DNA from: Gymnorhina tibicen
Lineage: Eukaryota > Chordata > Aves > Passeriformes > Artamidae
NCBI GenBank assembly: GCA_013399875.1
Contig: VXAZ01000953.1
Coordinates: 923,336 to 987,335 of the forward strand
DNA length: 64,000 bases
Reading direction: 5' to 3'
The notes beneath the pieces are model-generated. The model saw only the letters and a program-made list of their open reading frames with translations, was not told the origin of the DNA and did not search any database. The position numbers were made by a program, and so were the translations under genes. This document shows positions 47,501 through 58,300 of the stretch, piece after piece (position 1 is the stretch's first letter; each line of letters starts with the position of its first letter).

Positions 47501-50500
47501 TCTTAATGCCATGTCTCAGGAGATGTTACAGCCCACGTTTTTGGGTAAATCATTTGAGCAAGTAGAGTGTAAAGAGAAGGGAAGACTAAAGCAAGGAGGT
47601 TTTCTCTTTCTAATGATGCTTCTCATTAGTGCATTCTCCCCCAGGCAGTTTTCCAAGTGCAGTATGATGTGTCTGTCACCTGAAGGACTCGTATCTTTGA
47701 CCAGCCATCTACTGCTGTCTCTGTTGAGACTCTTTTTAGACTGTCTTCTAAACAGCTGACAAGCAAAAGGGTCCATGTGTCTGGGAATTGGTAGTTCACG
47801 GGGGCACAAACATGATTAAGGAAAATATCTGTTCTATGGCACGGATGTTTTGAATCTAATTGTATTTATATGTATGTGAAAGAAATCACGTACAAATCAC
47901 TTCAAACACAATGAACAGAAAGGGGTTTTTCTGCAGTAAATGAGGGATTATTGCTGTCTTCCATATGGCAAGAAATGAAATCCTGCTATATACTGGATAG
48001 GTTGGAGGTGGGGAAGTGGAAGCACATGGAATTCTGAGTGATGACTGTTGTGCCCCGTGACCTTCCAGTTAGCAGTTCCAGAGATAAGCTACATGTGCTG
48101 CACATGACCTGGAGGTCCTTTCCTTCAGGTACTTGCTTGCTTCCACTCAGACTGTTGTAGATTTGTCTTCCTGTGTGTCTCCTGCAGAATCATTCATGGT
48201 GTAGGCAGACCAGATGAGGTGCTCGAGTGCATTGAAAGGGGAGTGGACATTTTTGAGAGCTTCTTTCCCTTCCAAGTAACGGAGCGAGGCTGTGCCTTGG
48301 TTTTCAGTTATGACTGCCATCCAGACCCTGAAGCCACAGGTAGGCTTCTTGATGCTCGTTATAGTTTTTACGTTTTACATTGTGGCAAGCATAATTCATA
48401 CTTGGGAGGAATCTGTATTTGAGGGCTTTGTTCCTGAAATAAGTACAGTGACCACTGGAAAAACTGGGATTCTACTACCAAGTGTTGCTTTTGAAGGTGG
48501 GGTACTTTGGTGTGAAATCTGTTGAGTAAAACCTGAGGCCTCTGAATGTCTCATTAGCCAAAAGACGATGATTAAATATTTCTTAAACACCTCCTGCACA
48601 GAGGGGTTTTAGTTTGACACCACTGGCAAATTTTCTGTTACCATTAGCAGTGAAGGCTGGACCTATTAAGTGATCTCTAGAATTAACTGAATATGCGTCT
48701 GTTGTAATAATATATTTTTGAAGTTCTTTTTTCTAGCTGTCAGAAGTTTCCCATTTATTTGGGCAGTTTTCCTCTCTGTCCTTGCATTCATAGGTTTGTA
48801 TCAAAACCAAAATGCTCTGTTCATAACCCATTACACTGTGAGATGGAAATGTGTATCACCCATTAAAGCACCTATCAAATGTGTTTCAAGCAGCTGTTTT
48901 GTTTTGGCCTATTAAATGTTTTTAATACAGGGAAACATTTTACATTTTTTCTCTTGGGTAGAACCTAGTGGCTTTTCGTGCCTGGATAATTCAGAGCCAG
49001 CTGAATAGAACAGAACATCTTGTTTCTTTGTGCTTGCTGCCTTTTTTTTAACCCTTCTCTTTGTTTGTTGTTCTTTATCTTGTCTCACTTTATTCTTAAA
49101 TTATAAGGCTCTGGGTAATGGCAGTAGTTTTGTCCTGTGTCTGTTTGAAACACAGTAGGCATGGATTATGCAGACAGTAATATTGATATTTCCAGATACA
49201 TCTCATTCTCCTTCAGAACAAACTTAAAAATGCAAACCTACAAAATTATGGGAAGGTTCTTTATTTTTCAAATAGCTGCCGAAAAGGCAGATGTGGAACC
49301 TACCTCTTCTGAATTAGTGCTACCAGCCTCTTTTGATTCCAGGGTTTTTTTAAAAAAAAACAAGAGGCATCTAAATCCCTGAGTCTGATCACAGCATGGA
49401 AAGTAAAATGATTGAATGCAGATGAGTTGCCTGTCAACTCTAACAAAATCTCAATAAAATCCATTTGTTCAGGTGATTGCATTCTATTCAGCATGCAGTT
49501 CAGACAAAATACTTCTGATGTTTTATAAAGAATTCAACTCAGTAGAGCAGCAAAAAGTTATACTGTTGTTTCAGCTCTAACTTTTGATTCGTTTTAGTTG
49601 ATTAGTTTTCACTTGTCTCTTGCTGTTTTAATCATCTAAAAGTGTATTTGTGTTAACTAACCGATGGTAATTAAAGTATTATGGCTTTCTAGAAGAAAGA
49701 GGTGGAAACTTGTGGCAGGAGTTTTCAGTTGGCAAGAGAATAGCAGAAATACCTATTCTAAGGTTGCTACCCTTGCTCTGCCCTTGCTTTCTGTTCTAAG
49801 GCTGTTGTCTTTTTAATTTGAGCAGTTTTAACACAAAATGGGGCCCAGGACCTGGAGAAGAATGGTGCTCAAGAAGACCAGGACGAAGTCTCCAAAGCTG
49901 ACCCAGAAATGACACCATTTGAGATATTTCTGAAAGACAAAAAGTATGTGAGTTTGTGAGGAGGGTTCCTGCAGCTGTATCACTAAATGTGATGCTTTTG
50001 TCCTCTGCATTTATCAGCAGCTGGATGAGAGACTTCATAAAACATGAAGCTTGTTGAAGAGAGTACTTTGGACATTGAGTGGAGAGTGTTGGACGAGCAT
50101 TCTAGCTTGTTATCAGGCAACAGCCTATCTCTGAAAGATAGCGCTGTCTTTTGCCTGACCTAGAGCCAGGGGTTTTCTGATCATTTATCCAGCAAACATT
50201 CTGTGGTCATAATTATGTCTCAGCTGAAAGACTATAGGTTCACAAAGGTGGTCTGGGAATCACTTTGGTCTTCCACATCTATCTTGGGTCATCTTGAGAT
50301 ACTAGATTTTATTTAAACTATGGAGACCTTCTACTCTCTGACTCAGTTTGGGTAGCTGCAGAGCAGTTCTGCCATTTCTGGATACTTCACAAAAACTTTG
50401 GCCATTGTTACCACCTGTCCTTCCTTCTCTTTGCCACAGGTACTTCCAGGCTGTCTTGAGTAGACAATTGTGTTGTTCTGCTCTCTCCACTTTGTGAAAT

Positions 50501-51266
50501 GGTGCATCTCACAGAAGAGGGGAATACTTTTTTGTTTTGTGAATAGTGGGATTAGTAAATCTGTGGTTTTGGTGGCTTTCTCCTACATAAACTGTGTGAT
50601 AGCTGTCTTGCACTGCAGCTTTTCTGCCAGGGCAGGCACAGATAAAGCCTCTCTCTGCTGTTAGCTGTGCTGTAGTCAGAGTTACTCTGACGTAAATGTG
50701 TGGCCTTTTGGCTCTGAAGTGAGTTCTGGCATGAGGGGGCCTGGGGCTTTCAGCAGCCATGGTCCCACACCATGGCAGGGTGTGGGAGACACGTGATCTT
50801 TAAGGTCCCTTCCAACCCAAACCGTCTCCAATATTTGAAGTCCTTTGTGCCAGTGGTGCTGGGCTGAGTTGTCACCAAATCTGGATTAAGAACCTCAGGA
50901 CTTCAATGCTCAGGTCCCTTCAAAAGGCCAGGTGGTAACTGTGTACTCTTTATTGCTTGAATGTGTCTTACTTCTGATGTTACCCAACACTGCTTCTTCC
51001 TTAGATACCACGATGATTTTGGTCCTTTGCTGGAAGGATGCAGCTGTTACTGCTGCCAGAGGCACACTCGTGCCTACGTCCATCACCTCCTGGTGACCAA
51101 CGAGCTGCTGGCCGGCGTCCTGCTCATGATGCACAACTTCCAGCACTACTTTGGTTTCTTCAGTGCCATTCGGGATGCCTTAAGGGACAGTAAACTGGAC
51201 CAACTCAAGAAGCTCGTCTTCAGGCAGGCGCTGCAAGGCCCGGCAAATGCGCCGCTGAGCCAGTGA
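38430..51266 (+). CDS. QTRT2: QTRT2, queuine tRNA-ribosyltransferase accessory subunit (start lost in gap)
   Basis: QTRT2 (QTRTD1) is the non-catalytic partner of QTRT1. The heterodimer swaps guanine for queuine at the wobble position of tRNAs with GUN anticodons and associates with mitochondria. Exons: 38430-38552 (5' truncated), 39547-39602 or its copy 40160-40215, 41479-41555, 44236-44445, 45385-45584, 48188-48339, 49826-49943 and 51005-51266. They give 398 visible residues (human 415); about 28 N-terminal residues fall in the gap. Family text includes [56 protein letters not shown] and [20 protein letters not shown]. The zinc ligands are present: CxCxxC in GCSCYCC and the histidine of LMMHNF. 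A variable acidic insert lies in the 49826 exon. The longest introns (41556-44235, 45585-48187 and 48340-49825) show no further exons or named repeats. Confidence 0.95.
38727..39138 (+). mobile_element. CR1 LINE 3' fragment (plus), both ends truncated
   Basis: The text matches the avian CR1 3' region: aggtgattctgcccctctgc, ccagctctggagcccc, agcctggagaagagaaggct and caggttgcccagagaggtgg. It lies in QTRT2 intron 1. Its right end overlaps the left edge of the 612-bp duplication, so its last 54 or so bases recur at 39698-39751. Confidence 0.85.
39547..39602 (+). CDS. QTRT2: QTRT2 exon 2 (first copy)
   Basis: The acceptor is attgcag and the donor ag|gtaaag. It reads [18 protein letters not shown], with phase 2 in and 1 out. 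The same 56 bases recur at 40160-40215 inside a 612-bp duplication, and only one copy can be used without a frameshift. Confidence 0.85.
40160..40215 (+). CDS. QTRT2: QTRT2 exon 2 (second, duplicate copy)
   Basis: It is identical to 39547-39602, including splice sites. Including both would add 56 bases and shift the frame. It is probably an assembly duplicate of one real exon. Confidence 0.6.
40855..41031 (+). mobile_element. CR1 LINE 3' end (plus)
   Basis: It shows gtgagggtggtgagtgctc, gatgccccatccctggaaat, gttcaaggccaggttggatg and the terminal ccccttccaacccaaaccat followed by tcagtgattct. This is the last 175 or so bases of an avian CR1, in QTRT2 intron 2. Confidence 0.85.
41479..41555 (+). 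CDS. QTRT2: QTRT2 exon 3
   Basis: The acceptor is gttttcag and the donor aag|gtatag. It reads [25 protein letters not shown], matching the family's [10 protein letters not shown] segment. Confidence 0.93.
44236..44445 (+). CDS. QTRT2: QTRT2 exon 4
   Basis: The acceptor is ctgtacag and the donor ccg|gtaagg. Its 70 codons read [37 protein letters not shown], then [22 protein letters not shown]. This is the part of the TGT-fold barrel equivalent to the substrate-binding region of the catalytic subunit. Confidence 0.94.
45385..45584 (+). CDS. QTRT2: QTRT2 exon 5
   Basis: The acceptor is gggacag and the donor ag|gtaagt. It reads [20 protein letters not shown], then [22 protein letters not shown] and ends [10 protein letters not shown]. 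Confidence 0.94.
48188..48339 (+). CDS. QTRT2: QTRT2 exon 6
   Basis: The acceptor is cctgcag and the donor g|gtaggc. It reads [20 protein letters not shown], then [30 protein letters not shown]. Confidence 0.94.
49826..49943 (+). CDS. QTRT2: QTRT2 exon 7: variable insert
   Basis: The acceptor is tgagcag and the donor aa|gtatgt. It reads [20 protein letters not shown], then [19 protein letters not shown]. It corresponds to the poorly conserved acidic region before the zinc site. Phase 1 in and 2 out fit both neighbours. Confidence 0.85.
50772..50829 (+). mobile_element. Short CR1 LINE 3' remnant (plus)
   Basis: It includes tggcagggtgtgggagacac and gatctttaaggtcccttcc aacccaaacc, the extreme CR1 3' end, in the last QTRT2 intron. 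Confidence 0.7.
51005..51266 (+). CDS. QTRT2: QTRT2 terminal coding exon: zinc site
   Basis: The acceptor is ccttag and the TGA is at 51264-51266. It reads [51 protein letters not shown] and so on. The three cysteine ligands and the histidine of the TGT zinc site are all present. Confidence 0.95.
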
Positions 51267-52300
51267 GTTCAGAGAGGACAGAGGAGGTTGCAGGCTGCAT
51301 CCTCATCCAGTGGAACTGTATCACCTGGACCTGTCAGTAGTAAAATGCCTTTTATCCTTCCTGGAGGGACCTGGAGGAGATGCTTGAAGAAGATCTCACT
51401 TCCTGGTGGGGAAGGACGATCTTGTTCAAACGTCTCTTTTGGTTAATTGGCTCAGTGCCTTCTTGGTGGATGGAAGAGCCTGGACAGTTCACCAGTAAGA
51501 CCAGTATGGATAACTTTGTTTTCAGATACTTGCTGTTGGTTTCCCATGTGCAAAGACAGAGTTATTGAACTTGTGGTTGAGGATAAAGCAGGGCATATAC
51601 TTAAAATTAATCCAGCTGCCTGGAGGCTCAGCAGCTGCTTGGGACTCTTGTTCCATACCCAATAGTAATTATTTTTCTAGAAAAACCTAGTGGTATCCTA
51701 GTGTCTCATCATGTATCTCCTTGGTGAGAAATCCCACCTCAGTCTAACGCACCGTCCTTGTAGCCATTGCCAGCATCTGTGTCCTTGGAAAGAACTGACT
51801 GCAAGTGCTGCTGTGTCCAGTGGCACCAGGGACTACGTGGGTACTCCTCTCTCAGGCCACCTGCAGTGCAGAATGTTCTCTGGGCCTGGAAGAAGCCCTC
51901 CAACCTCAGCCTGGCCTTGAACACCTCTGCCTCAGGAGTCCCATTCAATGACCATAGAGCCAGAGAGAAAAGGAAGTGTTTAATCCATGTCCTGCTATAG
52001 AAGATTTTTTTAACTCTGTGTGTGCCTTTTCCAGATTTCACTCCCGTGTTAGCACATGGCTGACAATGTCTGTACCATTCTTTCCAGCCACCCTGGTCAC
52101 AGAGCAGGCTACACAAATGTCCCTGTGAGGTGGAGCTGTGGAAAGGATGTGTCATAGGAAAGGGCTTTTAGAAAACATTCTCATGGCTCCTTATTTTAAA
52201 ATATGAGTTAGTTATGTCACATTCCTCTTATTCAGCTGGGTTTTTTTACTGCCCCTTACTGTGGAATCATGGATTTAATCATTTTATATTACAAAGCAAC

Positions 52301-52306
52301 AATAAA
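52301..52306 (+). terminator. QTRT2: Polyadenylation signal for QTRT2
   Basis: A canonical AATAAA lies about 1.04 kb after the QTRT2 stop in an AT-rich stretch, followed by a T/G-rich segment (tttgttacactgg). The interval between has no coding signature and fits a 3' UTR. Confidence 0.6.
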
Positions 52307-55300
52307 AGAAATTTATTATTTGTTACACTGGCTCCTCAATGTGTGACAGAGGTGGTGTACCTGAGAGCTTGAAATCAAGAAGATGTCTCCTGAAAACTTG
52401 ACCTAGCAGCCTGATGGAGGACATTGTCTAGGAGTAGGATCCTGTCATGGAGCAGGGTTCCAAGTAATTTGATTCATAGTAAGAATGTCATAATAGACTT
52501 GGAAGTGTTGAAGACAGCTGCCTGTCCCTCTCCCTATAAGAACTCTTAATACCTTCATTAAGCCTGAAAAAATACTACACTTAATGGCCTTAAAGCCAGT
52601 AAGGATTAATCTGTAGCTTACTCTTCACAATTTCTGCAATGCTTTAAGATTTTAATATCTCCCATCAGCATGACTTTACCATAAAGTATAAGGGGTTTTA
52701 GTTTTTTAGTTTGCCTTTTTGGGCAGCTACACAAGGTTGTCACAGTCCTTTTTACCATTCCAGCCTTATTCACTGTGTTGCACTAACTACATTTCTGTTC
52801 CACAGGTTCCTAAAGAAATGGTGCAAATACTGCTCTACTGTTGTCTTCAAACAGGGATTACAGAGAATGATTCAGCCACAGAAACGACATAAAATACAGG
52901 ATTATTGTCCTCACTCCCAAGTAGTACCTTGTGGTTGTTAAAATTGATGCAGCACTTGGAAACTTGGAGATGGTGTCCTGAGTATAGAAAGTCTGCTTAA
53001 CTTAAGGAGCAGGAATTGTAATGAAACAAAAATGGTTTATGCTTCTTTCAAGAGGAATGCAGTGGTAGTGCATGGGACCTTGCAATGCTTGTTTCTGCAG
53101 TGCCTGTTTCTGCAATGTTGCAACTGCCTGTGCAAAATCTTTTGGGAGGGGTCAGGTTTTGAATATTCTCATTCACTGGCACTCCTATATCCACACACTC
53201 ACTGAAATGCCCGAGTCAGCCCAGCAGCCAGGCACCAAGATGGTTGAGTCCAAGAGGTCAGTCAGTGATTCTCTGGGATGACACAGAGATCAAGGGGTGC
53301 TGGTGGTTGTGTCCTGCTTGCATTTCCTGCATACTTTTAGCTTGGTAACCTTACTGCTAGTTTTGGAAGTGCTGTTTTGTACCTTTTGGGAGCTACTTGT
53401 GATCAGTCAGTCTCCCCATCCTGCCCCGCCTCTGTGAATCATTAGGATTTATTAATTTTTCTTTATCTCCCAGCCTGGGTATCCCAAAGAGATAAACTTA
53501 GCCGTTCTGGGATCTTAGTGGCCTGCTAAGCTAAGTGCCAATAACATGCTATTCTCAATAACCCTTCTCTTCTTTGGCTTTCCAGTCCTTCCATACTGCT
53601 GTGTTACATTTTTTCCCAGTCATACCCATTAGGCTTTCCTGTTACAGTTCTCTGCTTAGCTTTTATGTGTGTGCACGTGTGTACCACAGCTGCACAAAGG
53701 AAACCATTTTCTACTGGGCAGAATTTGACCAGCTACATCATTTAGTATCTAACAAACACAGTTAAAAACATCACTAACCCTGAAACCATCTTAATGTGTT
53801 GTATTTATACAACTTCTCAATGTGTCAGTGCTCTTAGTTCACATTGTAAAAAATCAGCAACATTTTTCATGCTAACTTAGAAAGTTTTTTATTTATTTCC
53901 AGGCAGAGATCTAATTTCTTTCAAAAACAGAATTCTTGCCCTAATATGGGGTTCAAAACTGCATGAAGAAAGCTAAACTTTCCATGGAGAAGTGAAAATT
54001 GAAATTAATAAGGAGTGGAAAAATGTCTGTGCTAAATTAACTTCACTAAGCACAGAAGACTGCAGAAAACATCCTTGGCTGCCATCCATCCCCAAAGGGC
54101 AGAATATAAAAGAGCAGAGCAGAATACAAAAGAGATGGTGTGTTACAAAAACATTAGACCCTTGAATATCTTTTCCTTAGCAACTTTTAGTGTAATCTTC
54201 CCCTTAATAAAGAAAAACCTTTCACGCTGGTGAGAATAACTGGCAGGGCCTCATGGTAAGTCCTGTGCCTTTCTGACCACTTCATCAGTATTCTGCTCAG
54301 TAACTTCCTCCTTTCAGACCTATTTTAATGTTGCAGACTCTTTAGCAGTTTCGCAGGTATGCTTTGAAATGCATTAAGGAAAAAAATCAGATTGGTTTAT
54401 CACAAAAACGTTTTTTCCTTCCCTTCAGGTTTGTAATTTCCCGCCCCCCTCCTGCTGTTCATCCAGCCCATGCTGTAAGTCACTAGGACACGGTGTCCCA
54501 GACACACGCAGTGTCTCCAGCCTGGGCTGACAGTTTCTGGGTCTGCTCCTCTGTGGCTCCGCAGGATCGCAGGAGCTGCCCGAGACTGGAGGTGTTCCAG
54601 CAGGGGGTTCAATTTATTTCTACATCTCTAAGGTCCAGAGGGCTTTCAGATCGTTGGATTTTTATGCATAGAAAAATCAGTTCCAGGTGTGTTTCAGAGG
54701 TGCTTTTAAGCATTGAGTAGCTTTTTTTTTTTATCCTGAACCCTGTTGTTTTTTGATTCATAACCTGAGTTGGCAGACAAAAGGCTCCAATAAAATGTTT
54801 AAACCTCTCAGTAATTTCAGAGATGTTTCCTCTGTGATGTGGAAGGCATACATGAAATCGATGATGGTGCAGGCCAGTTTAATGGTTTTATTTGTGGTAC
54901 TCTGGAGTGGTCTACGTAATTCACTAGGGACCTCATCTTTTTTCTAGTAATGCAGCACTCCTTCAGACTATTAAAGATGTTCAAGCATGTTACCATCCTT
55001 TCTTATGCACGTTCTGTAGGCATGACAGGACTTTTCAAACAAAAAGACAATGAATTTATATCCCTGTGAGAAGCTGGATCTAGACTGGCAAAGTTGGTGC
55101 TGGCACAAAAATGATGCAGCAAAATGTTCTTGCTTCCCTGTTGATGGTGCCAACATGAATGGTGTCTGTCAGAGTACACAGTCTTCTCCCTGGGGACATA
55201 CTGACTTGGAAAAGCAACACCTTTCCTGCCTCACAATGACGTGATGATGAACTGCCTGGTTAAGTCTACATCTGTCATCTGTATAATTTAATTACATTGG

Positions 55301-58300
55301 TCAGGTGAAGGTGCAACAGAGTGGGATGCTCTGTGATGCTTCTGACACAGCTCCTCCAGCTCCTGGCCTTGCTTACTCCCCATCATTACAAAATCTTTGG
55401 AGAAAACCTGCTCTGTTCACAGCTATTTGTGTGTCTGAACATCTTGCAAGAGCGCTTTGGGAAGCAGTTTTGGATAAGAAGGAGTTATCTGGTTAACCAG
55501 GATTATTTCAAACTTCTGAAGCCTGAAAATCTAGGCATCTGTTTAGTGAGGACCAAAGATAAAGAAATTATAAATAAAGGCTTTGGATCTGCCAGACAGC
55601 TCAGGATTAACCAGCCTTCTGTCTTCCCTATCCTGCTATGGTGTAAAGCATTTCCTGGCCCAAGGGAGTGGCCAATGCACTGGGAAAGGCAATGGCTGTG
55701 GTTCATCCCAGAGGCTCTGCAGGATGGGGTGTATCTTACTGCCTGTACATGCAGAGTCGATTGATTTGCAGGTTGCTGATCAAGAAAAGACCTAAAAACT
55801 GCAGCCCTTATATGTAATGGCCCAGCAGAGACTTTCACAAAGAAAGGAGTGGTTTCAAAGTCCTTGGCCAGAGTTCCTGGACCCATTCCTGCGTGTGATA
55901 CCTTGTGCTCTTGAGCTGGTGGATGTGTTGCAACACGACAAGAAGGTGCCTTTGTAGCAATGCTCTGTGCTCACTGCTCCTTTCTTCCACAGGAGAACAT
56001 CTGGTTTGCCTTTTGATGAGGTAATCAGGGGAGGTATTGATGTATCCAGCATCTTGCAGGAAGTCAGCAGAGTCTACAAATCTGTCTTGAGCTTTTTATA
56101 CTGCCCTTCCTGGACTAAAATGGAACCATCTACAAAGTAATGTCAACTTCAGTGGTACTATGTGCTGAAAAACAGCTGAAGAAATCAGCCCTTAGACAAG
56201 CCAGATGCTTTCCTCAGACAAAGCTGAGGGAACTGGGATGAGAGAGAACAGACTGGCAGGCAGCTGAAGAGTTTAAAGAGACGCAGCCTCTTCAAGAAAG
56301 GGAACAGGAGATGGAGCGTCTGGGAGGAAGGAACACAGGCAAACAGGATGATTAGGATTTGGCAAGGCCAGCGAAAAAAGGAGTGGGAGCTGTGCAGTAT
56401 GTCCATGGGTAGCACTGCCAGCATCAAGTTGCAGAAGCCACTGGCACGTGCCTTTTTCCATCCCTTGTTTTGCACACATCTTAAGGAGGAAGAAGTGCTC
56501 CGTTGTGGTTCAGGGACTTTAGCAATGGCTGCCATGCTCCTGCTCACGAAGGCAAAAGGCCACAGAGTAATGCTGGTAGCCTGCAGACCTGAGGCTGATG
56601 GGGGTACTGAGTGCTGGACTCAACCCTGGTACCTGGCTCCCCTGCTGCCCACAGCCAGTGCCATCACAAATATTCAAGGGAGTCCTGTAGCATCAACCAT
56701 CTGCTCACGTCCCTTGACCTGACCCCCACAGAGAGACAGAAGTGCTGCTGCCTCAGCTGAGGCATAGCTAGGTGAACAGTCCACCTGCACCACAGCCCTT
56801 CTGCCATGACATAGGCTGTCAGAAAGAAATTGACTCCCTCGGTATTTGTGTTTCTGTCTGCTGAAAAGTGGTCTTTATTTGGGCTCTTCAATTTGCCATG
56901 CTCCCAGCTATGGGGTAAAACTGACAGGAGTCCCCAGGGCAGGAAACAAAAAAGGTCTTCCCCACATCACCAAACATACAAGAGCCTGATGCTTGTCTTA
57001 CTGAGGTGCTTAAATCATTATACTGAAATTAATTTTTAATTATGTTTGTTTTTTTCTTTGGCCCTAGGGGTTTTGTTTCCCTCACATTTCCAGAGGCACT
57101 CAGGGATAAGATGAGGCCAGTGTCTGGCAGGAGGAGTTTCACTGATGTGTATACAGAATCATGAAGGAAGCTCAGGAGAATTCCTGGCCTGGGCCGGGGA
57201 GAAAGTGTATCCCTGTTGTAGAAAGGTGCGGTTGGCATCAGAGCTGGTGGGCTCCTGATCCAACACTTGAGGCAGGAAGAAACCAAGGAAAGGTGGCATG
57301 AGTGATGCCAGGAAGGCATAACAAGAAAGGTCACTGCTATGTCTTGAGCTGAGATTGACTATTTGGAGAGTAACAGAGCATAACTGGATCAGTGGCTTTT
57401 GAGATTGAAAGGCAGCATTGGTCTGGGATACATCTTCTACATCCTGTTCAATGTCATTCAGCAAGAGCTACATAGCAGCTGATGCTGACTTTGAAGAAGT
57501 ACAGTTTTGGTGTGTGACCAAACCATCACACACACTTAGCTGAAACTAATCAGATTGCTACCAGTGTCCTCTGGGTTGTCCACAATTCCTATTTGTAGTT
57601 GTCTGAGTGTCACCATATCAGCAGCCTGCAGGCTGTTGATCCTTCCTTGAAATGCTGGCATTGATTAGATGTTCTTCAGAAAACATCACATCAGTAACAG
57701 CAATAAGCTGCAGCCAAGCTCTGTCTTCCAGAGGAGCTGCCAAGCTGAGCAGGGCTGTGCTGGCCCCAGCTAGGAACAGAGAACCCCAAGTCACTCCAAT
57801 CCCCCTCAGAGAGGCAGACTCCAGGTGTACCCCCTCCTCTTCCCAAGGGGGAAGATCCCTGTGTTGGCCCTGCAGTGGGGTCCAGCTGAGCTCAGCTGAG
57901 TATCTGGCCAGGCCAGCCCATCCCCTAAGAGGCCTAAGGAAGGTTACCCAGAGAAGTGAGATTTTTCTGCAAGGCTTTGCTTTGTCCTTGTAGTCTGGCA
58001 AATGTGGATTTTAATATCTGGCTGCAGCTGGGATTGTTAAAACAACATGTCCAACAGCTGCTGCAAGGTACCTGGAGAATATTCACTGAGCAGTGTCACC
58101 TGCAGAGCATTGGGCTGTGCTAGCAGGTGAAACCCACCTCCTCCATAATTCCCTTGCCTTCCCAGGAGTCAGCTTTTTCTCGTGAAAGATTTTTTTATCT
58201 TCTGCCCCATGGACGTTTGTGCTCTTCTGCTTAAAGATTCCTGCAGGATCTGGTGCCTGTTGTGCCTGTTGCTGCCTCTGATAAGGTAGAGTCTTTTATG

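Noticed and set aside
55321..55764. 147-codon open frame with a hydrophobic start
   Set aside because: The leucine-rich start looks like a signal peptide, but nothing after it resembles a known family and no splice context supports it.
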